Of a DNA stretch of 64,000 nt, positions 25,062 through 34,146 are shown one piece after another. How positions within the stretch are numbered: position 1 is the stretch's first letter; every line of letters begins with the position of its first letter. Position numbers and translations under genes: made by a program. This DNA comes from Akkermansia muciniphila (GTDB lineage: Bacteria; Verrucomicrobiota; Verrucomicrobiia; Verrucomicrobiales; Akkermansiaceae): the NCBI GenBank assembly GCA_945873305.1, contig CAMCCX010000001.1, positions 1 through 64,000 of the forward strand. The letters are read 5' to 3'. Under the pieces are notes generated by a model that worked only from the letters and a program-made list of their open reading frames with translations, was not told the origin of the DNA and ran no database searches.

Positions 25062-27440
25062 TCACCGAAATTTCACGCCCAGCCCCTTCGTCAGCGCTTC
25101 GAGCACTTTCTGGTGGGCGGTGTCGATTTCCTCGGTCTTGAGCGTGCGGGTGGGCTCGCGGTATTGGAAGCGGTAGGCGACGGACTTGCTGTCGGCGGCG
25201 ATCTTCTGGCCGGTGGGGTCGGTGAAGACGTCGAAGCACTCGGCGGAAATAAGCAACGGCTCGGCGAGTTTGGCGATGACGGCTTCGATCTGCGCGTTCG
25301 GCGTGGTGAGCGGGAGTTCCATCGCGGCGTCGCGGGAGGAGCCGGGGAACTGCGGGAGGTCCTCGACGTGGCTGATGCCGTTGAGGAGCTTGCGGAGTTT
25401 TCCGAGGTCGAGCTCGGCGACGAAAACGGGGGTGGTGAAATCTAACTCACGCTCGCGGGCGGGGGTAAGGCGGGCGAAGACACCAAGGGTTTGGTCATCG
25501 ACCTTGATGTCGCTGGCGAGCACGAAGCCGGGGCGGTCCTTCGGGGTGAAGGTGATTTTTCGGTCGCCTAGCAGGGCGGTGAGGATGCCTTTGAGGTCGT
25601 AGAGATCGGCGGCGCGTTCGGCTTGGGACCAGCCGGTGGGTTGGGCGGAACCGGAGAGGAGCAGGGCGAGGGTTTCGCTTTCCTGGTCCTTGGCTTTGCC
25701 GCCGCCGGCGTTGCGGAAGACGCGGCCCATTTCGAAGAAGCGCAGGGACTTTGCCTGTTGGCGGATGTTTCTAGCAGCGGAGGCGATGAGGCCGGGGACG
25801 ATGCTCGGGCGCATGACGGCATGGTCCTCGCTGAGCGGGAGTTTTACGCGGATGACGTCGCCGTCCTGCATGGGGCGCAGCGGCAGGATGTCGGAAACCT
25901 GGGCGTCCGAGATGAGTTTGATGGTCTGACATTCGTGCAGGCCGAGCGCTGCCAGGCGGCGGCGGAGGACCATGTCGGCATCGTAAGCGGCATCGACCGG
26001 GCTGGCGGGGACGAAGGTGCCGAGGAAACGCGATGGAACGTTTGCCAGGCCGTGGACGCGGGCGATTTCCTCGACGAGATCGATGTGGCGCTGGAGGTCG
26101 GCGCGGAAGGATGGCACGTCCCAGGCGCCGTCGGCGAGCTTGGTGAGGCCGAGGCGGGTGAGGATCTCCTCGGCGTCTGTTAGTTCGATGGAGCCGCCCA
26201 TGAGTTGGTCGAGCTTCTTGGCGTCCAAGGTGACGGGCTTGGTTAGGACAGGAGCTTCGCCGGCGACCTGGGTGGTGGCTTCGGCGGCGCCGCCGGCGAG
26301 TTCGAGGATGAGTTTCACCGCGAAGGCGGAGGCGGTGAGGACGCCCGCGGGATCGACGCCGCGCTCGAAGCGGTAGGAGGAGTCCGATGATAGGGCGGTT
26401 CGGCGCGAGGTGCGGCGGATGCCTTGCGGGGTGAAATAAGCGGACTCCAACAGAATATCGGTGGTGGTCTCGGTGACGCCGCTGGTGAGGCCGCCCATGA
26501 CGCCGGCGAGGGCGAGCGCCGCTCCGGATTCGTCGGAGATGAGGAGGTCGTCCGGGGTGAGGACGTGGGTGGATTCGTCGAGCGCGAGGAAGGTTTCGCC
26601 GTCGGCGGCGTTGCGGACGACGATACTGCCGGTGAGTTTCGCAGCGTCGAAGGCGTGGAGCGGTTGGCCGAGTTCGTGGAGGACGTAATTCGTGATGTCC
26701 ACGATGTTGTTGATCGGGCGCAGGCCGATGGATTCGAGGCGCTGTTTGAGCCAGGCGGGGCTTTCCTTGATGGTGACGCCGGTGATTTTAACTGCGGTGT
26801 AGAGCGGGCAGGCGGCGGGCGCGTCGATGCGGATGGTTTGTGCGGACGAGACGTCCGCACCCCTTAGGTCCATGGGGATCAGCGGGGTTTTGAGGAGTGT
26901 CGCAAGCTCGCGGGCCATGCCGCGGTGGCTGAGGAGGTCGGGGCGGTTCGGGGTGACTTCGAGCTCTAGCAGCGTGTCGGAGTCGAAGAGTTGTTTCACG
27001 GGTTTGCCGATTTCCGAGTCCGGCGGAAGGATGAGCAGGCCGTTTTCGCCTTCCGGCAGTCCGATTTCGGAGGCGGCGGCGAGCATTCCCTTGGATTCCA
27101 CGCCGCGCATTTTGGTTTCGCCGATGGTGAAGCCGCCGGGGAGTTCCGCGCCGGGGAGGCAACAGGGGACTTTGTCGCCGACCTTGTAATTCTGCGCGCC
27201 GCAGACGATCTGGCGGAGCTGGCCCTCGCCGGCGTCCACTTGGGTGACCTTCAGCTTGTCCGCGTTCGGGTGTTGGACGGCTTCCATGATCTGCGCGACG
27301 ACGATTTTTTCCGAGGCGATGCCTTTCGAAACAATGCCTTCGACTTCGACGCCGGCGAAGGTGAAGAGGTCGTCGATTTCCTTGATGGATTTGCCGGATA
27401 GATCGAGGTGGGTGGCGAGCCAGTTGAGAGAGACGTTCAT
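25062..27440 (-). CDS. pheT: phenylalanyl-tRNA synthetase beta subunit
   Basis: 792 residues, the usual bacterial length. Seen in order: an OB-fold tRNA-binding domain (HPNADKLKVTQVD, about 57-70), the B3/4 editing domain, the B5 domain (KLDQLMGGSIELTDAEEIL), a class-II-like core with SSYRFERGVDP, and a C-terminal ferredoxin-like anticodon domain (SRDAAMELPL). It pairs with PheS as an alpha2beta2 enzyme; pheS lies just upstream. A palindromic repeat is inserted in frame around residues 192-201 (LRGADVSSAQT). Confidence 0.97.
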   Translation of the reverse strand: MNVSLNWLATHLDLSGKSIKEIDDLFTFAGVEVEGIVSKGIASEKIVVAQIMEAVQHPNADKLKVTQVDAGEGQLRQIVCGAQNYKVGDKVPCCLPGAELPGGFTIGETKMRGVESKGMLAAASEIGLPEGENGLLILPPDSEIGKPVKQLFDSDTLLELEVTPNRPDLLSHRGMARELATLLKTPLIPMDLRGADVSSAQTIRIDAPAACPLYTAVKITGVTIKESPAWLKQRLESIGLRPINNIVDITNYVLHELGQPLHAFDAAKLTGSIVVRNAADGETFLALDESTHVLTPDDLLISDESGAALALAGVMGGLTSGVTETTTDILLESAYFTPQGIRRTSRRTALSSDSSYRFERGVDPAGVLTASAFAVKLILELAGGAAEATTQVAGEAPVLTKPVTLDAKKLDQLMGGSIELTDAEEILTRLGLTKLADGAWDVPSFRADLQRHIDLVEEIARVHGLANVPSRFLGTFVPASPVDAAYDADMVLRRRLAALGLHECQTIKLISDAQVSDILPLRPMQDGDVIRVKLPLSEDHAVMRPSIVPGLIASAARNIRQQAKSLRFFEMGRVFRNAGGGKAKDQESETLALLLSGSAQPTGWSQAERAADLYDLKGILTALLGDRKITFTPKDRPGFVLASDIKVDDQTLGVFARLTPARERELDFTTPVFVAELDLGKLRKLLNGISHVEDLPQFPGSSRDAAMELPLTTPNAQIEAVIAKLAEPLLISAECFDVFTDPTGQKIAADSKSVAYRFQYREPTRTLKTEEIDTAHQKVLEALTKGLGVKFR
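26836..26867 (-). repeat. palindromic element inside the pheT coding region
   Basis: Arms GTGCGGACG and CGTCCGCAC around AGA, with the same CAAAC and CTAAGGGG flanks as the element in the helicase gene. Same length, strand relation and reading frame as that copy. Encodes LRGADVSSAQT. Two arm positions differ from the helicase copy, and each change is matched on the other arm. Confidence 0.88.
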
Positions 27441-27473
27441 GAAAAGAGAAAGGTTGAAGCGAAACGCGGAGGG

Positions 27474-28490
27474 TTAGGCGAACTGCTTGAGGAATCGGGC
27501 GTCGTTTTCGATAAGCAGGCGGATGTCCTTGATGCCCCAGCGGATCATGGCGAGGCGGTCGAGGCCCATGCCGAAGGCGAAGCCGGTGACTTTTTCGGGG
27601 TCGAAGGCGTTGTCTTTTCGCGACTTGTTGATGGATTCGAAGACGGCGGGATCGACCATGCCGCAGCCGGCGACTTCGATCCAACGCGGGGCCTGGCCCT
27701 TGACGGTGAGCTTCACGTCGATCTCGAAACTCGGCTCGGTGAAGGGGAAGAAGTGCGGGCGGAATCTCACTTCGGTCTGCGGGCCGAAGAGTTCGTGGAG
27801 GAAGTATTCGAGGGTGCCCTTGAGGTCGGGGAGGGAAACGTCCGTGCCGATGTAGAGGCCTTCGAGCTGGTTGAAAACGGAGAGGTGGGTGGCGTCGATC
27901 TCGTCGCGGCGGTAGGCGGAGCCGGGGGCGATGATGCGGATCGGCGGCGTCTGGGTTTCCATGGTGCGGATCTGCACGCTGGAGGTGTGGGTGCGGAGGA
28001 GTTTTCCGGAGTCGAAATAGAAGGTGTCCTTTTCGTTGCGGGCCGGGTGATCGGCGGGAGTGTTGAGGGCGTCGAAGCAGTGGAACTCGTCCTCGATTTC
28101 CGGGCCGTCGGCGAGGGCGAAACCCATGCGGCGGAGGATGCCGATGGCTTGGTCGCGGATCAGCGTGAGCGGATGCAGCGAGCCGACTTGGAGCTGGCGG
28201 GCGGGGAGGGTGACGTCGATGCCGGCGAGAGCGGCGCGGTCGGCGATTTCGCGGAGGGCGAGTTGCTTTTCCTCGAGCGCGGCGGTGATGGCGGTGCGGG
28301 CGGCGTTGAGGAGCTGACCGACGGCGGCTTTGTCCTCTTTCGGCACGTCCTTGATGCCGGCAGCGACGAGGGTGAGGCTGCCTTTTTTGCCGAGCACGGC
28401 CACGCGGGCGTCGTCGAGCGCGCGCTCGTCCGCGGCGGCGGTGATTTGCGCAAGCGCTTCAGTTTGGATGGCTTCGATTTGCTCCTTCAT
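27474..28490 (-). CDS. pheS: phenylalanyl-tRNA synthetase alpha subunit
   Basis: 338 residues. An N-terminal coiled coil (1-85) precedes the class II catalytic core. The core has motif 2 RIIAPGSAYRRDEIDATH, FHQLEG-like FNQLEGLYI, and motif 3 GFAFGMGLDRLAMIRWGI. It charges tRNA-Phe together with PheT, whose gene starts 33 bases after its stop. ATG at 28490 chosen as MKEQIEAI, the usual start of the coiled coil. Confidence 0.96.
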   Translation of the reverse strand: MKEQIEAIQTEALAQITAAADERALDDARVAVLGKKGSLTLVAAGIKDVPKEDKAAVGQLLNAARTAITAALEEKQLALREIADRAALAGIDVTLPARQLQVGSLHPLTLIRDQAIGILRRMGFALADGPEIEDEFHCFDALNTPADHPARNEKDTFYFDSGKLLRTHTSSVQIRTMETQTPPIRIIAPGSAYRRDEIDATHLSVFNQLEGLYIGTDVSLPDLKGTLEYFLHELFGPQTEVRFRPHFFPFTEPSFEIDVKLTVKGQAPRWIEVAGCGMVDPAVFESINKSRKDNAFDPEKVTGFAFGMGLDRLAMIRWGIKDIRLLIENDARFLKQFA

Positions 28491-28630
28491 GGGAAAGGCG
28501 TCGGGAATAGACACAAACCCGACATCGGTCAAAGCCAAGCTGCGGGAAGTGATTCCCGACCGCGTCGGCGTATGCCCGTTAATCCTAGAAATCACTTTAC
28601 AGGAGTCGTCGGGAGGTTAATGCAAACGGC

Positions 28631-29368
28631 GTGCGTTTTTTGATTCCGTTCATCGCCTGCACGTCCATCGTCCTCGCGCATGAGGATAACAGCGAACTGA
28701 TCTTTGGCCGTTTTTTCGACGGCGAGGACGGATGGAACTTCCATGAGCACGTCGATTACGAAAGCCGCTACGCTTCGGAGGGGCGGGACGCGCTGGATGG
28801 AGACAGTCTGTTTTCCGGGACTTTCGAGGCGGGATGGAACGCTCTATCCGCCGGCATTTGGTATGCCAAAAGCCCCAACCAGTCGTATGACGAGCTCCAG
28901 CTTTCCACCGCCCTGAGCTGGGTATGGAAGGATCTGGAGTGTTATATGTCCTATACCCATCTCCGTTTTCCGCAGGATGGGGGGCACGACCATGAAATCG
29001 GTGCCGGAGTCTCGTGGGCAGGGCTTCCCGGGGAGGTCGCGCTGGGTGTGGACGCCTACTATTCCTTTGACGCCGATGGCACGTTCATCGTGACGGCGCT
29101 GAGTCGGGAGTTCGAACTGAATGACCGGCTACAACTCACTCCGGCCGTCGTTTTCGGGGTGAACCAAGGCTACGTCACCGATGGTCACGACGGCGCGAAC
29201 CACTTCGAGCTGAGGCTGGGCGGTGCGTATTCGTTTACGGAGGCGCTCGCATTGACGGCTCATTTGAGCTATAATCTGGCGATTGATCGCGATGCGGCGC
29301 GATTCTCCGGAGACGAACTCCTGAGGAATTTCCTCCACGTCGGTGTCGGACTGGCTTACGAGTTCTGA
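28631..29368 (+). CDS. probable outer-membrane beta-barrel protein
   Basis: 245 residues from a GTG. A signal peptide (MRFLIPFIACTSIVLA) is followed by alternating amphipathic strands throughout, ending in VGVGLAYEF with the terminal Phe expected of outer-membrane barrels. Histidine/acidic stretches (GGHDHEIG, TDGHDGANHFE) may bind metal. No family was recognised beyond barrel shape; the strand pattern resembles TorF/Gcw_chp-like barrels. It converges with and overlaps the epimerase gene by 13 bases. Confidence 0.65.
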   Translation: MRFLIPFIACTSIVLAHEDNSELIFGRFFDGEDGWNFHEHVDYESRYASEGRDALDGDSLFSGTFEAGWNALSAGIWYAKSPNQSYDELQLSTALSWVWKDLECYMSYTHLRFPQDGGHDHEIGAGVSWAGLPGEVALGVDAYYSFDADGTFIVTALSREFELNDRLQLTPAVVFGVNQGYVTDGHDGANHFELRLGGAYSFTEALALTAHLSYNLAIDRDAARFSGDELLRNFLHVGVGLAYEF

Positions 29369-30180
29369 GGCGGGTTGGTGAGCGTCGCCGCGACGGATTC
29401 CGCGGCGTCGATGAACGACCGGAAATGCGGCTGCCAGCCGGTGGCGCGGAGTTTTGCGTTGGAGACCTGCTTGTGCGTCCAGCCGCGCTTGCGGTTGAGG
29501 TCGCGCGGGCCGGACGGGGGCAGCGGGCGGGAGAAAATTCCGGCCAGTTTTTCATAACAGCCGAGCTGGCTGAGCGGGGTGGAGTCGCTGACGTTGAAGA
29601 CGCCGGCGGCTTGCGTGGCGGCGAGGTGATAGATCGCGCGCGCCGCGTCGTCGCGGTGGATTTGGTTGAGGAAACGCCGGCCGTCTTCCTCGATCACCGC
29701 CTCGCCGCTGAGGAATTTTTTCAAAATCACGCTGCGGCCGGGGCCGTAAATTCCTGCCAGTCGCGCGACCACGCCGCCAGCCGCGAGGGTGACGCGCTCG
29801 GCTTCCAACAACAAGCTGCCGGTCTCGCGGTCCGGGGTGGCCGGACTTTCCTCGGTGACGAACGAGCCGTCGGTCTGCGCGTAAACCGAGGTGCTCGAGG
29901 TGAACAACAACGGCGTGCCGGGAAATTTCTCGGCTAGATTCCGGCAGCCATCGACATAGACACGCTGATAGGCTTCCGCTCCGCCGCGGCCGGAAGCGGC
30001 GCAGTGGACGATGAAATCGGCGGGCGGGAGCTTGGCGACGTCATCGGGATTTCCCACGTCGCAGGGGACCGTGTCGTTGTCGCCGGAGAGCGAGGTGGCG
30101 GTGACTTCCCAGCCGTGCTCGCGGAATTCCCGGGTGACCGCCTGGCCGAGGTAACCGTGGCCGATGAGCAGGAGATTCAT
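29356..30180 (-). CDS. NAD(P)-dependent epimerase/reductase-like (extended SDR)
   Basis: 274 residues. A Rossmann start GHGYLGQAVTREF with a GxGxxG variant is followed by VHCAASG, SSTSVYAQTDG (catalytic Ser/Tyr area, where the YxxxK lysine is not obvious) and RLAGIYGPGRS. This is the YeeZ-like SDR group, whose substrates are unknown. Its start overlaps the upstream serine hydrolase stop by ATGA. Confidence 0.8.
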   Translation of the reverse strand: MNLLLIGHGYLGQAVTREFREHGWEVTATSLSGDNDTVPCDVGNPDDVAKLPPADFIVHCAASGRGGAEAYQRVYVDGCRNLAEKFPGTPLLFTSSTSVYAQTDGSFVTEESPATPDRETGSLLLEAERVTLAAGGVVARLAGIYGPGRSVILKKFLSGEAVIEEDGRRFLNQIHRDDAARAIYHLAATQAAGVFNVSDSTPLSQLGCYEKLAGIFSRPLPPSGPRDLNRKRGWTHKQVSNAKLRATGWQPHFRSFIDAAESVAATLTNPPQNS

Positions 30181-31319
30181 GGTTGGGCGGCGGCGTTTTG
30201 GAACGCACCGCGCAGCTCGGAGCCGTCGGCACCGCCTTGGTTGGTGAAATTCGAGCGTTGGACCAGCAGCAGGTAAATCCGCTGTTTCACCGGATCAATC
30301 CACGCTTGGGTGCCGAACAGCCCGCCGTGGCCGAAGGTTCCCGGCGAGAGCGGGGCGGTCACGCCCTGAGGTTCCCGGACGATGCTCCAGCCCAGCCCCC
30401 AAGCGCTGCCGGGGATGAATCCGCTGGCGAGATCGCCGCTCTGAACGCGGGTCATTTGGCGCACGGTTTCCTCTTTCAAAAAGCGTTTCCCGCCCGACTC
30501 GCCGCCGCGGAGGATCATTTGCGCGAATTTCAAATAATCCGCCGCGGTGGAAAACAAGCCGCCGTTCGCTAGCGGGTAGCGCGACTTGTCGGCGATGGAT
30601 TTGCCGCCGAGGAAGGTGATTTGAGATTGCTGCAATTGCCCGTCCTCGCCCCGCTTGTAGGAATTCGCGAGGCGCGAAAGCTGCGCGGCGCTCGGGTAAA
30701 AACTCGTGTCCGCCATTCCCAGCGGGCCGAGAAGCCGCTCTTGCAGGAACTCGGGAAACGCCTTGCCGGAAACGACCTCCACGACGCGCGCCGCCGCGTT
30801 GATCCCGGTCTGGCAATACTGCCACTTGCTGCCGGGCGCAAAAACCAGCGGCTTCGCGGCAAATAGCGGCATCAGCTGCTTGAGCGTGGTGACGCTTTCG
30901 CTTTCCTCCCCCGTGACTTCGCTCAAGCCGCTGGTGTGGGTGAGGCATTGCTGGATCGTGATGCCCGCCTTGTCGCCCGTGAACTCCGGCAGGTATTTGG
31001 AAACCGGGTCGTCCACCGAAAGTTTCCCCTCCTCCTGCATCATCATCACGGCGGTGGCCGTGACCGGCTTGGTCATCGAGGCGATCCAAAAAATCGAGTT
31101 CGCCGTCATCGGCCGGTCCTTTTCAATATCCGCCAGCCCCGCCGCGGAAAGGTGCAGGATTTTTTCCCCGTCCGCCACCAACGTCACGGAGCCGGAAATT
31201 TCCTTCGACTCCACGAAACCCTTCATCCGCTCGGCCACCGCCTCCATCACCGGCGGTGCGGCGTGCAGCGGGCCGAACATGGCGGCGGCTGAAATCAAAC
31301 GGCGCGAGATCATTGTCAT
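30177..31319 (-). CDS. beta-lactamase-family serine hydrolase, exported
   Basis: 380 residues. A short signal peptide (ISRRLISAAAMFGPLHA) is followed by the class C/esterase fold. The nucleophile is in IASMTKPVTA (SxxK). Tyr is in WQYCQTGINAAARVVE (YxN-like). FGHGGLFGT stands for the HxG triad motif. Members include penicillin-binding-like carboxypeptidases and esterases. It is the upstream member of a two-gene operon with the SDR (4-base overlap). Not assigned as a true beta-lactamase. Confidence 0.85.
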   Translation of the reverse strand: MTMISRRLISAAAMFGPLHAAPPVMEAVAERMKGFVESKEISGSVTLVADGEKILHLSAAGLADIEKDRPMTANSIFWIASMTKPVTATAVMMMQEEGKLSVDDPVSKYLPEFTGDKAGITIQQCLTHTSGLSEVTGEESESVTTLKQLMPLFAAKPLVFAPGSKWQYCQTGINAAARVVEVVSGKAFPEFLQERLLGPLGMADTSFYPSAAQLSRLANSYKRGEDGQLQQSQITFLGGKSIADKSRYPLANGGLFSTAADYLKFAQMILRGGESGGKRFLKEETVRQMTRVQSGDLASGFIPGSAWGLGWSIVREPQGVTAPLSPGTFGHGGLFGTQAWIDPVKQRIYLLLVQRSNFTNQGGADGSELRGAFQNAAAQP

Positions 31320-31375
31320 GGAGCAAGGCAACCGGAATTCTCCGCCCGCCACAATCCCGAAACCACGACGCCCCC

Positions 31376-31396
31376 TCCCGGCTGAGACAGCCGGGA
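31376..31396. repeat. single palindrome of the TCT-loop family
   Basis: Arms TCCCGGCTG and CAGCCGGGA around AGA, followed by CACTT. It matches the 20273-20293 copy with one base pair exchanged on both arms. Located in the space upstream of the serine-hydrolase gene. Confidence 0.75.
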
Positions 31397-31464
31397 CACT
31401 TTCTCTCGGTGTGCTAGAAATTTCCGCTGGGTAACGGCTGCGGGTTGTTTAGTTTCCCGGGCAA

Positions 31465-31683
31465 ATGAATTTCAGCCTGGATCCCTACAACCTTCTCGCG
31501 GGCTTTATCTTCGGCACCATCGGCTGGGGGGCGTTTTCCTATGGGCGGCGGCTGGACTTGTGGCAGCCGCGGGCGATCGGGGTGGCATTGATGGTTTATC
31601 CTTATCTGTTTACCAATAACTGGGCGCTGTGGGGGATCGGCGTGGGGTTGATGGTGCTGCTGTGGTTTTACCATCACGAGTGA
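31465..31683 (+). CDS. small two-to-three-helix membrane protein
   Basis: 72 residues. NLLAGFIFGTIGWGAFSYGRR and two further hydrophobic stretches (IGVALMVYPYLF and WGIGVGLMVLLWF) suggest a compact inner-membrane protein, with a positive RR/DLW loop on the cytoplasmic side. The whole sequence reads like a conserved small protein found in many bacteria, sometimes labelled amino-acid transport protein without evidence. Function unknown. Confidence 0.7.
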   Translation: MNFSLDPYNLLAGFIFGTIGWGAFSYGRRLDLWQPRAIGVALMVYPYLFTNNWALWGIGVGLMVLLWFYHHE

Positions 31684-31741
31684 GATGGCACCGGATTTCC
31701 CTTGGCAGAAGGGCGGTTTTTCCCGCTAGTTTCCCCCGCCC

Positions 31742-32704
31742 ATGCCAACCGAAGCGATCCTTTCCACCGTGCGCCAATTCCTCGGAGTGGACCCGACCGT
31801 GCGAATCACGCTCGAGCCGATCAAACGCGGCGCCTCGGGCCGCACCATCGTGCGGGTGAAAACTCCGGGCCACGAGCCGTTCATCGGAGTGCACTGGAAC
31901 GAGGAGCGCGAGGATAACTCGCAGTTTGTCCCGGTCGCGCAGTTCCTGAAACAGGCGAAACTCCGGGTGCCGACCATCATTCATGACCGGGCGAGGTATC
32001 GCGTGGCGCTCGTCGAGGACTTGGGCGACGTCGATTTGCTCTCGCTGAAAAACCGGCCGTTCGCCGAGCGGCTGCCGTATTACCGGATGGCGTTCGAGCA
32101 GGTGGACAAGCTGTTTTACGCGAAGCCCGCGAAGGAGTTCCACCTGATGCCGCCCTTCGACGCGGCGCTCTACCGTTGGGAGCAGAACTACTTTTTCGAG
32201 TTTCTCGTCGAGGAATTCCTGGGCATGGATGCCGACGAGCTTCGCAAAAACGAGGCGTTCACCGACCTCTCGCAGCGCCTCGGCACGGTGGCGCGGCATC
32301 TGGTGCATCGGGATTTCCAGTCGCAAAATCTGATGATCAAGGACGACAAGGTCTGGCTCATCGACTTCCAAGGGCTCCGCCGCGGACGTCAGGAATATGA
32401 TCTCGCGTCGCTGATTTTCGACCCTTACCTCGACCATTCCGCCGAGGAACGGGAGCAGCTGCTCAAGCTTTGGGAAGAAATCGCCGACGAGCGGCCGCTG
32501 GAAAAACTGTTCCACGAATGTGCGGCGCAGCGCCTGATGCAGGCGCTCGGAGCCTTCGCCAACATTGTGAAAAACCGGGGCGACGAGTGGTATCGTCCGC
32601 ACATCGCCACGGCCGCGCGGCTGCTCGGCGAGGTGACCGCCGGCACGCCGCTGGAGGCTCCGCTCGCGCCGGTTCTCAAGGCGATCCGCCAATCCGAAAA
32701 GTGA
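31742..32704 (+). CDS. APH-family phosphotransferase (AmgK-like)
   Basis: 320 residues of the aminoglycoside-phosphotransferase fold. HLVHRDFQSQNLMIK holds the catalytic Asp and Asn, and KVWLIDFQGLRRG the second Mg-binding Asp. This wording (HRDFQSQNLM, IDFQ) is typical of cell-wall amino-sugar kinases such as AmgK, which phosphorylate N-acetylmuramate in peptidoglycan recycling. The sequence cannot prove the substrate, but a NagZ-like GH3 gene lies 10 kb away. Stop overlaps the next start (GTGA). Confidence 0.8.
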   Translation: MPTEAILSTVRQFLGVDPTVRITLEPIKRGASGRTIVRVKTPGHEPFIGVHWNEEREDNSQFVPVAQFLKQAKLRVPTIIHDRARYRVALVEDLGDVDLLSLKNRPFAERLPYYRMAFEQVDKLFYAKPAKEFHLMPPFDAALYRWEQNYFFEFLVEEFLGMDADELRKNEAFTDLSQRLGTVARHLVHRDFQSQNLMIKDDKVWLIDFQGLRRGRQEYDLASLIFDPYLDHSAEEREQLLKLWEEIADERPLEKLFHECAAQRLMQALGAFANIVKNRGDEWYRPHIATAARLLGEVTAGTPLEAPLAPVLKAIRQSEK

Positions 32705-34098
32705 CCAGCTCGTTCCATCGCCGGCTGCGGCTGCTGCTTGTTTCGGCGGCGGCGCTGGTGGTTTGGATCGTGGCACCGGGCACCGGACTGGACCGCGCGG
32801 CCTTCACCACGGTGGCCCGGAGCTTAGTGAATCCGCCGCTTTTCGTCAGTGGAAATGGAACCCGCGCGGATCCGTGGAAGCTGCGGGCATTTTCCCCGGA
32901 CTCGAAGTCAGACCGCCGCAACGCTCCGGTGATCGTCGCGCTGGAAGACGATCCGGAGGGCTTTTTCCAATCCTCGCCGCCCGCGCCCATCGACCTGGCG
33001 GTGATTTTCACGAATTTCCACCGGCTCGGCGCGAAAAAGGCGGCCGCGGCCGCGGTGCTGGCTTGGGAAACTCCGGACCCGATCGGGCTGGCGGCGTTGG
33101 AGAAATCGCTGGCGCGCTTCGATTCGCTGGTGATGGCCGCGCCGCTTTCCCGCGGCGCGGTCGCCTCGGCAATGCCGCGGGCGTTCCGCCGCGCATCGAT
33201 CCCCCTGTCGGCCGTGCGGGGAGACACCTCGTCGCTGCCGGTGGTCAACCGGGTCCCGATTCCCGGCGTGATCTTGGGCGGACAAAACGCGCTGGCGGGA
33301 TTTTCCGTGCTCGAAGCCGAAGCGGCGGATCGCTTTCCCCCGCTGCTGGCGCGCTGGGAGGACCGCGTGGTTCTCGGCTTTCCGCTGCTCACCGTGCTCC
33401 AGCGGCTCGATCTCCCGACCGACGGCGTGGAAGTGCGGCTCGGCGAATACCTCAAACTCAGCCCGGCCGGGCCGACCGTTCCGATCGACGATTACGGCCG
33501 CCTCGCCGTGCCGCTGAAACCGATCCGCGGCCTCGCCGAAATTTCCGCCGAGGCGTCGATCGATGGCGGCGACGATTTGTTCCCGAAACAAGCGCCCGAC
33601 CCGGTCATCCTGCGCGACGACCGCAGCGCCGCGGAACCCGCGACGCGGACCTTCTCGCAGAATCTATCCGCCACGATCGCCGCCATCGCGTCCGACGAGG
33701 GACTGGCCGAGGTCCGCGAATATCCGCGGCTGGCGCCAGTCTGGGAAATCGAGTTTCTGGCGGTGTTCGTCGTCGTTCTCACGCTGCTTTGCGGCGCGGC
33801 GGATTTCACGCGGCGGCTGGGTTTCCTGGTGGTCGCCGGCGTCTGTCTATCCGCGCAATGGATCGCTCTTGGAATGGCGTCCGTCTGGCTGCCCGGCCTG
33901 GCGGTGCTCGCCGCGATTTTGACGGCGCTCGCCGCTACACGAGTGATCCGTGAAATGGCTCCAAAGCCGGTTCCCGAACCCGCGCCGCCGGCGAGAAAAC
34001 CCCGCGCCCCTTCAAAACAAGCTCCGCCTGAGAAAAAGGCACCCGCGAAAAAGACGGCCGCCAAAAAAGCCGGCTCTCGCCGCAAATCGGAAGATTAG
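32701..34098 (+). CDS. CHASE2-like membrane sensor protein without a recognised output domain
   Basis: 465 residues from a GTG overlapping the kinase stop. One N-terminal helix (about 9-25), a large external domain (about 30-345), then three close helices (about 350-420) and a 45-residue tail of Lys, Pro and Ala. The external part has the CHASE2 layout: VIVALEDDPEG, a LGAKKAAAAAVL helix, a strand with MAAPLS, and PIDDYGRLAVPL before the helices. CHASE2 proteins normally continue into a cyclase or kinase; none is present. The basic tail could bind nucleic acid or lipid. Family call is moderate. Confidence 0.6.
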   Translation: MTSSFHRRLRLLLVSAAALVVWIVAPGTGLDRAAFTTVARSLVNPPLFVSGNGTRADPWKLRAFSPDSKSDRRNAPVIVALEDDPEGFFQSSPPAPIDLAVIFTNFHRLGAKKAAAAAVLAWETPDPIGLAALEKSLARFDSLVMAAPLSRGAVASAMPRAFRRASIPLSAVRGDTSSLPVVNRVPIPGVILGGQNALAGFSVLEAEAADRFPPLLARWEDRVVLGFPLLTVLQRLDLPTDGVEVRLGEYLKLSPAGPTVPIDDYGRLAVPLKPIRGLAEISAEASIDGGDDLFPKQAPDPVILRDDRSAAEPATRTFSQNLSATIAAIASDEGLAEVREYPRLAPVWEIEFLAVFVVVLTLLCGAADFTRRLGFLVVAGVCLSAQWIALGMASVWLPGLAVLAAILTALAATRVIREMAPKPVPEPAPPARKPRAPSKQAPPEKKAPAKKTAAKKAGSRRKSED

Positions 34099-34146
34099 AT
34101 ACGATCCATTCGTCCTGTCAGACGATTTCACACTGCATCGCAAACC

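Noticed and set aside
27408-28643. Open frame antisense to pheS
   Set aside because: It is the mirror of the pheS coding sequence with no independent motif.
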